DNA of 48,533 nucleotides from a virus. The notes beneath the pieces were generated by a model. That model was not told the DNA's origin. It did not search any database and saw only the letters and a list, made by a program, of their open reading frames with translations. The DNA lies in the IMG/VR virus record IMGVR_UViG_3300031841_002893, positions 1-48,533 of that record. One strand, written 5' to 3'. Position numbers and translations under genes: made by a program. Each line of letters begins with the position of its first letter. Within the stretch, counting starts at the first letter, position 1. Shown in pieces: positions 29,646 to 36,528 of the stretch.

Positions 29646-29916
29646 TGATGATGAACCAATAGATAAGAGATACTTTGTTGTACACTTCTCAGGAATGACA
29701 GAACAAAATATTATCAAGAAGGGTAAGATACACATGTTTACAGACAATGGCTGTTATGTCAATGAAAATCATATACACACAACCATTAAATCAGAGTTTG
29801 GACTAACAGACCCTTACGTATCAAGAGTAGAGGAACTATGCGAAGAAGACTTTCTGGACTTTATCTCAATAGATAACGAACCAAATACTACAACAGACCA
29901 CACAGAGTTTTTATAA
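29638..29916 (+). CDS. 92-residue acidic protein, unknown
   Basis: MNNDDEPIDKRYFVVHFSG, strands followed by an acidic C-terminal half. No family recognised. Last gene of its unit. Confidence 0.55.
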   Translation: MNNDDEPIDKRYFVVHFSGMTEQNIIKKGKIHMFTDNGCYVNENHIHTTIKSEFGLTDPYVSRVEELCEEDFLDFISIDNEPNTTTDHTEFL

Positions 29917-29922
29917 TCTTCG

Positions 29923-29930
29923 TATATTTG
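29923..29930 (+). promoter_or_regulatory. -7 box before the lysine-rich gene
   Basis: TATATTTG, 20 bases before the ATG at 29951. No good TTTG -33 box is present, so it is weaker than other promoters here. Confidence 0.5.
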
Positions 29931-29950
29931 TACAAACAAAATAAAAAATC

Positions 29951-30178
29951 ATGCCAGACAAGAAGAAAAAGGGAAATACAACTCCAAAGCCATCTGCTTT
30001 TGTTCAAGTAGCGTCAGACGGTGCATCAATTAATGTGAAAGAAAGTAGTGCAAAGGGAAAGATGGCTGCTAAAGCTAAGAAGCTAATGAAGATGAAGGAA
30101 GCAGGTAAGAAACTTCTACAGAGTGAGAAGAACATTATCAAAAAGTATTGGAATCCCACTAAGAAAAGAAAAAAGTAA
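29951..30178 (+). CDS. 75-residue lysine-rich protein, possible DNA-binding or packaged protein
   Basis: Basic at both ends (MPDKKKKGNTTPKPS ... NPTKKRKK), with a helical lysine/alanine middle (AKAKKLMKMKEAGKKLL). It resembles histone-like or internal head proteins by composition only. It has its own promoter and is followed by two terminator-like hairpins. Confidence 0.55.
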   Translation: MPDKKKKGNTTPKPSAFVQVASDGASINVKESSAKGKMAAKAKKLMKMKEAGKKLLQSEKNIIKKYWNPTKKRKK

Positions 30179-30182
30179 CAGT

Positions 30183-30260
30183 ACTCTTTACGCCTCTGAC
30201 AGTAAGCGTACCAGAAAGAGTCTTTTGTTAAAAACCTCATTGATGCATCGGTGGGGTTTT
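30183..30260 (+). terminator. tandem terminator hairpins before groEL
   Basis: The first hairpin pairs ACTCTTT (30183-30189) with AAAGAGT (30215-30221) around an inner ACGC/GCGT, followed by CTTTT. The second pairs AAAACCTCA (30231-30239) with TGGGGTTTT (30252-30260), 9 bp with one wobble. The T run of the second overlaps the groEL -33 box. Confidence 0.75.
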
Positions 30261-30289
30261 GTTTATACAAATATTTATTCGTATCTTTG
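30258..30289 (+). promoter_or_regulatory. promoter of groEL-groES
   Basis: TTTG 30258-30261, 20 bp, TATCTTTG 30282-30289, 26 bases before the ATG. Confidence 0.9.
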
Positions 30290-30315
30290 TTTAATAATTA
30301 AAATAAAATATAACT

Positions 30316-31950
30316 ATGCAAGGAATGCAAGCACCTATTAGGGTGACAGAAACCGTTTATGGTGAAGAATCACAAGAAGGGTTATTACAAGGGGTTAAAA
30401 TACTACATGACCCAGTAGCTTCAACACTTGGAGCATCAGGAAGAACAGTAATTATAGAAGACCAATTCGGTCAACCGCAACCTACAAAGGATGGTGTTAC
30501 CGTAGCTAAGGCTATTGTACCACTCGATTCTATTGAACGTATGGGCTGTGAGATTATAAAACAAGCCTCTTTGAATACAGCGAAAGAGGCAGGTGATGGT
30601 ACAACTACCTCAACAATTCTAGCTAAGGCTATTATTGAAGCAGGTCTCGAATCTATGAAGGATAAGAGCGTGAACTATACCGACTTTAATCGAGGAATGC
30701 AATTAGCAGTAGAATACATTTCAAAGCAACTCGATGAAAAAGCGCAGAAGGTCAACCTCAATAACATTGAAAGTGTAGCTACTATTTCAGCTAACAACGA
30801 TGGCGAACTGGGTGGGAAGATAGCAGATGCGTTTAAAAAAGCAGGTGAACACGGAGTGGTGCTGATGGAGAAATCTGAGACTGCAGATACTTATATATCT
30901 GTCTCGGAAGGTTTTGAATTAGAGAAAGGCTATGGGTCAGACGTTTTTGTTACAGACAAGGAGACAAATCGTGTTGAGTATAGGGATGCGTTGGTATTGG
31001 TTTCCAATGCAAAGATTGAAAGACTTTCTCAGGTTGAACCTTTCGCTGAGTTTGCCATCACCTTTGGTAACAAAGCATTAGTCGTAGTGGCTGATGTTGA
31101 TGATAGTGTTATGGCTGCATTAGCCATGAACAAAGTAAATGGTAACCTTAAGAGTGTTGTAATAGCACCTAGTCACTTTGGTGTAAGGCGTAAGGATATC
31201 TTAAATGACTTGGCTATATCTACAGGTGGGGCTATGATTGATGAACAGACTGGTGACAACTTTGACCAGTTTGCAATACCTGTAGACCCAGAGGCTAGGG
31301 ATTTGGCTTTTGAAACTATTGCTCACACATTGGGTAATACAGAAAAGATTATAGTTGACAGGAGTAAAACTGTCTTCTTTAATGAAGTTACAGATACTGT
31401 TGAAGAATATGTAGCTATATTAAAACAACAAGTAGAAAACGAAAAGAACAAAGGTGAGAAGAAGTTCCTTGAAGAAAGGATAGCTAAAATCTCATCTGCC
31501 GTATCTACAGTACACGTAGGAGCATCTAGTTCATCTGAGCAATCAGAGAAAGCCGATAGGGTAGATGATGCAATACACGCCACTAGAGCAGCTTTAGCAG
31601 AAGGTATTGTAGCAGGTGGAGGTGTAGCATTACATAACTCTGCTGCATTCGCACAGCTTATGTATGAAGATACTAACCCTGCTGTTGATGCAGGTTTTAT
31701 GTGTGTAGCACAGGCATGTACAAAACCAGTAGAGGTTATTCTTTCAAATGGTGATATTGTTTATATCCCTGCTGAGTTCACAACACCTAATCATGGTATT
31801 AACGTTAAGACAGGTAAACGAGGTGATATGATTAAGATGAAGATTATTGACCCAGTTAAGGTTACTAAGTCTGCACTACGTAATGGAGTGTCGGCTGCAT
31901 CTACGCTGTTGTCAACAACTACAACTATCGTTAATTTAAGACGAGCGTAA
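30316..31950 (+). CDS. groEL: GroEL-family chaperonin
   Basis: 544 residues, close to the usual ~548. Diagnostic motifs: TLGASGRTV, DGVTVAKAI (59-67, ATP site), GDGTTTSTILA (93-103), NNDGELGGKIADAF, and DAIHATRAALAEGIVAGGGVAL, with the Asp that acts in ATP hydrolysis. The C terminus lacks the GGM-repeat tail and the apical region is diverged. It forms a folding chamber, probably for phage structural proteins, with the GroES encoded 84 bases downstream. A phage carrying both subunits could function without host chaperonin. Confidence 0.9.
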   Translation: MQGMQAPIRVTETVYGEESQEGLLQGVKILHDPVASTLGASGRTVIIEDQFGQPQPTKDGVTVAKAIVPLDSIERMGCEIIKQASLNTAKEAGDGTTTSTILAKAIIEAGLESMKDKSVNYTDFNRGMQLAVEYISKQLDEKAQKVNLNNIESVATISANNDGELGGKIADAFKKAGEHGVVLMEKSETADTYISVSEGFELEKGYGSDVFVTDKETNRVEYRDALVLVSNAKIERLSQVEPFAEFAITFGNKALVVVADVDDSVMAALAMNKVNGNLKSVVIAPSHFGVRRKDILNDLAISTGGAMIDEQTGDNFDQFAIPVDPEARDLAFETIAHTLGNTEKIIVDRSKTVFFNEVTDTVEEYVAILKQQVENEKNKGEKKFLEERIAKISSAVSTVHVGASSSSEQSEKADRVDDAIHATRAALAEGIVAGGGVALHNSAAFAQLMYEDTNPAVDAGFMCVAQACTKPVEVILSNGDIVYIPAEFTTPNHGINVKTGKRGDMIKMKIIDPVKVTKSALRNGVSAASTLLSTTTTIVNLRRA

Positions 31951-32096
31951 TGAGTAGAAGAAAGTTTAAAAGGAAAATGATAAAAGAACTAGGTGTAGAG
32001 AAATTCTCTGACCAAATTAAAAGAAAATTAAAAGATGCAAGCAGTAGGAGGATATGTGCTGATACAGCACCTAGTGGGTCAAACGAGGAAGCGTAG
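31950..32096 (+). CDS. 48-residue basic ORF between groEL and groES
   Basis: MSRRKFKRKMIKELGVEKF. Its ATG overlaps the groEL stop (TAATG), but its last 62 bases lie inside groES in another frame. The first half, in the intergenic gap, looks protein-like. It may be real or a leader that couples groES translation. Confidence 0.35.
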   Translation: MSRRKFKRKMIKELGVEKFSDQIKRKLKDASSRRICADTAPSGSNEEA

Positions 32097-32310
32097 TAGT
32101 GGACTTGAAGTACCAACAGAATTGGCTGATAGGTTTCTAAGGGGAACTGTAATATCAGCCTCTGAGGAAATAGGGAAAAAGGAGTTTGGTCTGCAAGCAG
32201 GTCAAGATGTTCTTTATGATAAAATGGCAGGTCACGAGATAAAAGGAATTGATGGACAAGAATACAAAGTAATAACAGTAAGAGATATCGCTGTTATTTT
32301 GGATAATTGA
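32035..32310 (+). CDS. groES: GroES-family co-chaperonin
   Basis: 91 residues, typical size. VGGYVLIQHLVGQTRKRSSGLEVP has the GroES mobile-loop position, then GTVISASEEIG, AGQDVLYDKMAGHEIK and DGQEYKVITVRDIAVIL match the C-terminal GroES barrel. It caps the phage GroEL ring. The next gene starts behind its own promoter. Confidence 0.88.
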   Translation: MQAVGGYVLIQHLVGQTRKRSSGLEVPTELADRFLRGTVISASEEIGKKEFGLQAGQDVLYDKMAGHEIKGIDGQEYKVITVRDIAVILDN

Positions 32311-32329
32311 AAGTTTATTCGTATATTTG
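32298..32329 (+). promoter_or_regulatory. promoter of the exported protein gene
   Basis: TTTG 32298-32301 (inside the last groES codons), 20 bp, TATATTTG 32322-32329. Confidence 0.85.
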
Positions 32330-32357
32330 CACTCAATATTAACTTAAATAAATAATT

Positions 32358-32918
32358 ATGAAAAAAGTACTTTTATCTATGTTGTTCTTATTGGCAGCAT
32401 CAACATTATTAGTAGGATTCACACCTGCATCTGATTCACCAGAATTTAGTGAAAGCGATTATTTCGGACACTGTGTTAGCGAAACAGAGTATTGGATTGA
32501 ATCGTTTTATTGGAAAGATGGCTCTCCAACGGCAACTGTCTTTAGGAGATTAAAGAACCCAGATGGTAGTTATGGTGATGCTCAAATGTTAACCACAACA
32601 ACAGCAATAGCTTTACAAGTATGTGCAGGGTTATCACCTGCAGGGGATTTATCGTCTTCTGATGATGCTTTTGATATTGCCTCCTCTGACGAGTTAGCAG
32701 GTTTCATTACAGATGATGAAAACCTTACTAGCGATGGTGTATTTGGTGGATGTATGTATGTAACAGGAACTATGTTAACATCAATTACATGGAACACCCT
32801 TACAAACACAGCAACTGTTACTATCTATGAGAATGGAGAGTACACAGATTATCAAACAACTGCAACAGTAGCACAAGCAGACTGTGCAGCACATGCAGGG
32901 ATTGAACCTCCTGAGTAA
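32358..32918 (+). CDS. exported protein of unknown function
   Basis: 186 residues with a signal sequence (MKKVLLSMLFLLAASTLLVG). Mature part acidic, with four Cys spaced through it (HCVSE, QVCAG, GGCMY, ADCAA) that could form two disulfides, and two similar segments: SFYWKDGSPTATVF and SITWNTLTNTATVTIY, suggesting an internal duplication of about 95 residues. No enzyme motif. Confidence 0.65.
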   Translation: MKKVLLSMLFLLAASTLLVGFTPASDSPEFSESDYFGHCVSETEYWIESFYWKDGSPTATVFRRLKNPDGSYGDAQMLTTTTAIALQVCAGLSPAGDLSSSDDAFDIASSDELAGFITDDENLTSDGVFGGCMYVTGTMLTSITWNTLTNTATVTIYENGEYTDYQTTATVAQADCAAHAGIEPPE

Positions 32919-32942
32919 AAATAATTTATGTATCTTTACAGT

Positions 32943-33023
32943 ATGAAAACAAAAGCAACATATAGTTTCTGGTCGAATTGTTCACAATCGTGTAACGAAG
33001 GAAACTGTGTGTGTAAAACTTAA
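32943..33023 (+). CDS. 26-residue cysteine-rich microprotein
   Basis: MKTKATYSFWSNCSQSC followed by NEGNCVCKT; four cysteines in the last half could bind a metal. A TATCTTTA box lies 5 bases before it, and a strong terminator follows at 33048-33074, so it could instead be a leader in a short attenuator transcript before the tRNA. Confidence 0.4.
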   Translation: MKTKATYSFWSNCSQSCNEGNCVCKT

Positions 33024-33047
33024 AGAAAATATTAAGTTCTTCCAAAG

Positions 33048-33074
33048 ACCCTTCGTGAAAGCGAGGGGTTTTTT
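33048..33074 (+). terminator. strong rho-independent terminator
   Basis: ACCCTTCG (33048-33055) pairs fully with CGAGGGGT (33062-33069), one T-G wobble, loop TGAAAG, followed by six T. It lies 6 bases before the tRNA. Confidence 0.85.
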
Positions 33075-33079
33075 CGTTT

Positions 33080-33151
33080 GGCTCAGTAGCTCAGGGGTAG
33101 AGCGATTGACTGTTAATCAATTTGTCGTAGGTTCAAATCCTACCTGAGCCT
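33080..33151 (+). tRNA. tRNA-Asn, anticodon GTT
   Basis: Complete 72-nt cloverleaf: acceptor GGCTCAG/CTGAGCC, D-stem GCTC/GAGC, anticodon stem ATTGA/TCAAT with loop CTGTTAA, T-stem GTAGG/CCTAC with loop TTCAAAT, discriminator T. The CCA end is not encoded. It is the only tRNA I could fold in the window. Confidence 0.95.
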
Positions 33152-33168
33152 CAATTATATATATTTCG

Positions 33169-33176
33169 TACCTTTG
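33169..33176 (+). promoter_or_regulatory. -7 box after the tRNA
   Basis: TACCTTTG, 5 bases before the ATG at 33182. No clear TTTG at the -33 position. Confidence 0.45.
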
Positions 33177-33181
33177 TTATT

Positions 33182-33289
33182 ATGAAATCACTTCGATATT
33201 GTAAAAAACATGGAGATACTGAATTTGTCAGGAGGCGTAAAAACCTCATTGGTAAAAAGATATGGAAATGTAAAAAATGTAAAAAATAA
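33182..33289 (+). CDS. 35-residue basic zinc-knuckle protein
   Basis: MKSLRYCKKHGDTEFV, then an Arg/Lys-rich middle and WKCKKCKK. Cys and His are placed for a small zinc site. The stop overlaps the start of the next gene (TAATG). Confidence 0.5.
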   Translation: MKSLRYCKKHGDTEFVRRRKNLIGKKIWKCKKCKK

Positions 33290-34056
33290 TGGCATTATTC
33301 TCCGACCACCAAGCAACAGTTAAAATACAAAAAGAGTACAATGTCAGGGCAGTACCTTGCGGTGAACATTTTTATACCTATGGTCATAATATAGATTTAG
33401 ATGCAGGTGGGTTTGAACAAGTATGGCATTACGGAGGTGTTGAAGTTCTCGCAACTGCTAATACTATCGATACCATTTCTTCTTCCAATGCATCCGACAC
33501 AGAAGTAATAAAGATTATAGGTAGGATAATAAATGCAGATGGAGATTTTGTAGCGGTAACACAAACAGCTACCCTTAATGGACAAAATAAAGTTGTACTA
33601 ACCACACCTCTTGCTAGAGTAATGGATATATATAATAATAATGGTTCTAGTTTACTGGGTGATGTATATATCTATGAAGATGATACTATTGTTCTAGGTG
33701 TACCACAAACAGCAGCTTTGGTACATGGTATGATAACTGTTGGGGATAATCAAGGAGCAAATTCATTATTAACCACAGAGGGTGATAAGTTTTTTGCAAT
33801 AACCCAATTAGTTATTAGTGTTGGTACTAAAACCAATGCTTCGGCTGAATTTTTACTTCAAGTTAAAAATCAAGGTAAAGTTTGGAGAACTATATTTAAT
33901 ACAAGTGTTCCAACTACAGGGGGTTCTTTTGAATTCGACCTTACTGTTCCTTATATAGTTCCACCAAATGCTGATATTAGACTATTATCAGAAACCACAG
34001 GTAATAACGTAGAAGTTTCTGCTGCAGTAGGAGGAACTTGCTTCTTGAAAGTATAG
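33289..34056 (+). CDS. putative virion structural protein
   Basis: 255 residues, Thr/Val/Asn-rich with long beta-strand patterns and a C-terminal ~90-residue beta-sandwich-like part (FFAITQLVISVGTKTNASAEF). Composition and the following structural genes suggest a decoration, head-fibre or receptor-binding component. No family recognised. Its start overlaps the zinc-knuckle gene. Confidence 0.5.
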   Translation: MALFSDHQATVKIQKEYNVRAVPCGEHFYTYGHNIDLDAGGFEQVWHYGGVEVLATANTIDTISSSNASDTEVIKIIGRIINADGDFVAVTQTATLNGQNKVVLTTPLARVMDIYNNNGSSLLGDVYIYEDDTIVLGVPQTAALVHGMITVGDNQGANSLLTTEGDKFFAITQLVISVGTKTNASAEFLLQVKNQGKVWRTIFNTSVPTTGGSFEFDLTVPYIVPPNADIRLLSETTGNNVEVSAAVGGTCFLKV

Positions 34057-34058
34057 GG

Positions 34059-34089
34059 TTGCAATACTAAATAATTTATCGTATCTTTG
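34059..34089 (+). promoter_or_regulatory. promoter of the tandem small structural genes
   Basis: TTG 34059-34061, 20 bp, TATCTTTG 34082-34089. The leader contains a TACGG/CCGTA hairpin with an AGAGA loop (34097-34111), which may stabilise the message. Confidence 0.7.
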
Positions 34090-34138
34090 CAGTAAGTACG
34101 GAGAGACCGTATGATTTTAAACCATTAATTTTTTAACA

Positions 34139-34420
34139 ATGGATAAATTTATCAAAATTACTGTAGGTTCTGACCCAAGATTGGTTAGGGTTTCAGATGT
34201 AGCTAAAGTAGTAGCCACATCAGGAACAGTTACCACTATTACATATTTGGATGGTGTAACTGCAGCCTTAACTCACGCAACAGCTTCTGGTAATGCTGCT
34301 GCAGCAGAGTATGCAGCCCTTATCGAAAAGGCTCTTGTAACTGGATGGCAAAACCCAGTTTTAGACGCACAATCAGGCACAGCAGATGCCCCAAGTTATG
34401 CAGTTTCTGCCATTGCTTAA
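34139..34420 (+). CDS. small MDKFIK-family protein, copy 1 (probable virion protein)
   Basis: 93 residues: a strand-rich N terminus (MDKFIKITVGSDPRLVRV), TTITYLDGVTAALTHA, then an alanine-rich helix and the conserved ALIEKAL. About half the positions match the next gene, so this is a tandem duplication. Its own promoter, long leader with hairpin and compact size suggest an abundant protein, for example a capsid or decoration component, but this is inferred. Confidence 0.6.
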   Translation: MDKFIKITVGSDPRLVRVSDVAKVVATSGTVTTITYLDGVTAALTHATASGNAAAAEYAALIEKALVTGWQNPVLDAQSGTADAPSYAVSAIA

Positions 34421-34435
34421 TAAGCAAAACACAAG

Positions 34436-34452
34436 ATAGAGAGAATCTCTAT
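34436..34452 (+). other. hairpin between the paralogous genes
   Basis: ATAGAGA (34436-34442) pairs with TCTCTAT (34446-34452) around a GAA loop in the leader of copy 2. Without a T run it is more likely an mRNA stabiliser or processing site than a terminator. Confidence 0.5.
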
Positions 34453-34480
34453 TTAACTAACCCATTAAAACTTTTTTAAA

Positions 34481-34759
34481 ATGGACAAGTTTATCAAAAT
34501 CCCAGTAGGTGCAAATGAAAAGCTAATCAGAGTTTCTGGTGTGCTTAAAGTTGTATCTACAAGTACTATTCTTACTACTATTACGTATTTGAATGGTGCA
34601 TCGGCAGCGTTAAGTCATGCTGCTGCAACTGGTGAAGAAAATGTTGTGCAGGTAGAAGCCCTTATCGAAAAGGCTTTAACTAAATCATGGCAAGTTCCAG
34701 TTTATGATGCTACAGGAGCAATCGATGCGATTCCGAAAGTTATTACATCAATAGCGTAG
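34481..34759 (+). CDS. small MDKFIK-family protein, copy 2
   Basis: 92 residues, MDKFIKIPVGANEKLIRV, with TTITYLNGASAALSHA and ALIEKAL shared with copy 1; the C-terminal part differs most. Probably the product of a local duplication with partial specialisation. Ends just before the strong terminator at 34781. Confidence 0.6.
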   Translation: MDKFIKIPVGANEKLIRVSGVLKVVSTSTILTTITYLNGASAALSHAAATGEENVVQVEALIEKALTKSWQVPVYDATGAIDAIPKVITSIA

Positions 34760-34780
34760 TATAGTAAAACAACCAAATAT

Positions 34781-34813
34781 AAAGGGTTTCCTATTAGCGG
34801 AGACCCTTTTTTT
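34781..34813 (+). terminator. strong terminator, likely bidirectional
   Basis: AAAGGGTTTCC (34781-34791) pairs with GGAGACCCTTT (34799-34809), 11 bp with one wobble and a 7-nt loop. A T run follows rightward and an AT-rich tail leftward, separating the plus-strand unit from the convergent wHTH gene. Confidence 0.85.
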
Positions 34814-35321
34814 ATATCCCTAATTCTTTGTTACGTTCCGCTATTATGCGCTTCTCACGCTCCGCATTCATTCTACGGATAGCTTTTCTATACATTTTAT
34901 CTGCATAGTTATCACCCTTGAAGATTGGGTTGTTAATCTTGTTTTCTGGAATATGTTCTTCTTGAAGTAATTTCTTGTAAATTGTTGTTACAATTCGCTT
35001 GGCAGCTATAGACAGCGTATAAAGTTTAGCTTGTCTTCTAGTAGCATCTTCCCTCCATTGCACTATATAACCTTTGTCACGCAGAGTATTAAATCTGGTC
35101 TTATCCCATGATAACAATCCTTCAAATTCTTTGAATTGTTTTCGTGTGAATAATTCTATGTCGGAAAGATATAATAAAATCTCTAAATCAGAATCTGTTA
35201 TGCTGTATTTGCGCCTAGCCCAATATCTAACAACTCTCCAATGTTTTAAGAAGTTCTGTCTTGGTCTAGCCTGTTTTGCTAAGGTTTTCCCTTTCGCTTC
35301 GTAGACTACTACCCTTTTCAT
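34812..35321 (-). CDS. winged-helix DNA-binding protein, putative regulator
   Basis: 169 residues. Residues about 38-115 (YSITDSDLEILLYLSDIELF, then LSWDKTRFNTLRDKGYIVQWR and AKLYTLSIAAKRIV) match a MarR-like winged helix: a recognition helix followed by a wing. Long Arg/Lys-rich ends surround it. It is encoded opposite to the structural genes with its own promoter, so it is a good candidate for a transcriptional regulator of late genes. Confidence 0.7.
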   Translation of the reverse strand: MKRVVVYEAKGKTLAKQARPRQNFLKHWRVVRYWARRKYSITDSDLEILLYLSDIELFTRKQFKEFEGLLSWDKTRFNTLRDKGYIVQWREDATRRQAKLYTLSIAAKRIVTTIYKKLLQEEHIPENKINNPIFKGDNYADKMYRKAIRRMNAEREKRIIAERNKELGI

Positions 35322-35326
35322 ATATT

Positions 35327-35590
35327 TTATTTAGATTTCTTGTACTTCCTACCACCTTCTCCTTTTCTACCTCTGTTGGTCTTTGTTTTCACAAATCCAC
35401 CTACAGCGTGGTCGTAGTCTTTTCCATTTACATTCTTACCATTGGCTTTAGCTTTTCTCCTTGCTCTGTTGGACTCAACACGCTTTTTAACCTGTTCGGG
35501 TCTCTTATTGAGTTCAGCATCATAGGCTTGCTTCTTTTTGGCTGCCCTTCTGTTTTTTCTGTAAAATTTTGCACTCTTACTTAAAGCCAT
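35327..35590 (-). CDS. basic conserved phage protein, possible DNA-binding
   Basis: 87 residues, about a third Lys/Arg. MALSKSAKFYRKNRRAAKKKQAYD, then KDYDHAVGG and NRGRKGEGG resemble a basic protein common in marine phages, whose role is unclear (DNA-binding or virion-associated). Starts just left of the divergent promoter pair and ends 5 bases before the winged-helix gene. Confidence 0.55.
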   Translation of the reverse strand: MALSKSAKFYRKNRRAAKKKQAYDAELNKRPEQVKKRVESNRARRKAKANGKNVNGKDYDHAVGGFVKTKTNRGRKGEGGRKYKKSK

Positions 35591-35611
35591 GTAAATGTTT
35601 TATTTATTTGT

Positions 35612-35629
35612 TACCTTTGTACAAAGATA
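35612..35629. promoter_or_regulatory. overlapping divergent -7 boxes
   Basis: TACCTTTG (35612-35619) faces right and, two bases on, CAAAGATA (35622-35629) gives TATCTTTG facing left; together they form a near-palindrome. Neither has a TTTG -33 box at 20 bp. They would serve the holin-fibre unit and the basic-protein/winged-helix unit. Confidence 0.6.
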
Positions 35630-35681
35630 CAGAATTATAAACAAAGACTTTACTTTACAGGAAAGCGATTTTTTAAAAGCT

Positions 35682-36173
35682 ATGGGAGATTGGATGATGA
35701 ATGCATCAAGCAAAGTAACATATTGGTTTGAAGCAGCAAAAATGTTTGTCTACGGTATGTTTGTTTTCTTGGACATAAATGTAGATACAGTTAAGATACT
35801 AGGGGCATTAATGGCAATAGATACCATTTTTGGTATAATTAAAGCAATAAAGCTAAAACATAAACTTAGTTTTAAATTATTAATGTGGGGGTTGGTAACA
35901 AAAACATCGGTATTGATTATACCAATGGTGTTAGCCCTGACAGCAAAAGCATTGAGTTTTGACTTTACGTGGTTTGTAACAGCCATACTGAATATAGTTG
36001 TTGTGGCAGAGGCATTCTCTATAGTAAATAATATTATTAGTATTAAAGAAGGAAAAGAAGCAGAAAACGAAGATATAATAACCAGATTGTTACATGCAGT
36101 AAGAAATGGACTGAGTACAATTATAGATAAACTTTTTAAAACAATTAACCCAGAAGATAAAGGAAATGATTAA
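35682..36173 (+). CDS. phage holin (holin_4-like)
   Basis: 163 residues from the ATG at 35682 (MGDWMMNASSKVTYWF); an open frame extends left to 35595, but that would precede the promoter, so the later start is used. Three or four hydrophobic segments (KMFVYGMFVFL, ILGALMAIDTIFGII, LLMWGLVTKTSVLII, AILNIVVVAEAF) and a charged C terminus match the TcdE/holin_4 family. It would permeabilise the inner membrane so that the amidase encoded 350 bases downstream reaches the wall. Confidence 0.75.
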   Translation: MGDWMMNASSKVTYWFEAAKMFVYGMFVFLDINVDTVKILGALMAIDTIFGIIKAIKLKHKLSFKLLMWGLVTKTSVLIIPMVLALTAKALSFDFTWFVTAILNIVVVAEAFSIVNNIISIKEGKEAENEDIITRLLHAVRNGLSTIIDKLFKTINPEDKGND

Positions 36174-36528
36174 ATCAAACATCAGAATAGCTGAAAGTGC
36201 AGCCAGAACAGCTACGGAAACATTTACAGTTAATGATAATAACTTATCAAATGGTAAGTTTATTGTTAATATTACAGCAGGCGCAGGTGTAGCAACAGTT
36301 ACAATAACAATAGATGGTTATGATGCAGCAAGTGGAAGTTGGTATAATATTCTAACGTCAGCAGCTTTAGCAGCAAACGCTCTTACTACATATACTGTTG
36401 GTGATTACACCCCTGCAGCAGCCAATGTTTCAGCAGAAGATTTCTTACCAGATACGTTTAGAGTTGTAGCTACCAAGAATAACGGTACAGCAGTTACTTA
36501 TTCAATAGGAGTGAACCTATCTGATTAG
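36166..36528 (+). CDS. small beta-rich structural protein
   Basis: 120 residues, Thr/Ala/Asn-rich, with VATVTITIDGYDAASGSWYNIL, resembling small Ig-like or decoration proteins. It sits between holin and amidase and overlaps both (8 bases and 1 base). Unknown function. Confidence 0.5.
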   Translation: MIKSNIRIAESAARTATETFTVNDNNLSNGKFIVNITAGAGVATVTITIDGYDAASGSWYNILTSAALAANALTTYTVGDYTPAAANVSAEDFLPDTFRVVATKNNGTAVTYSIGVNLSD

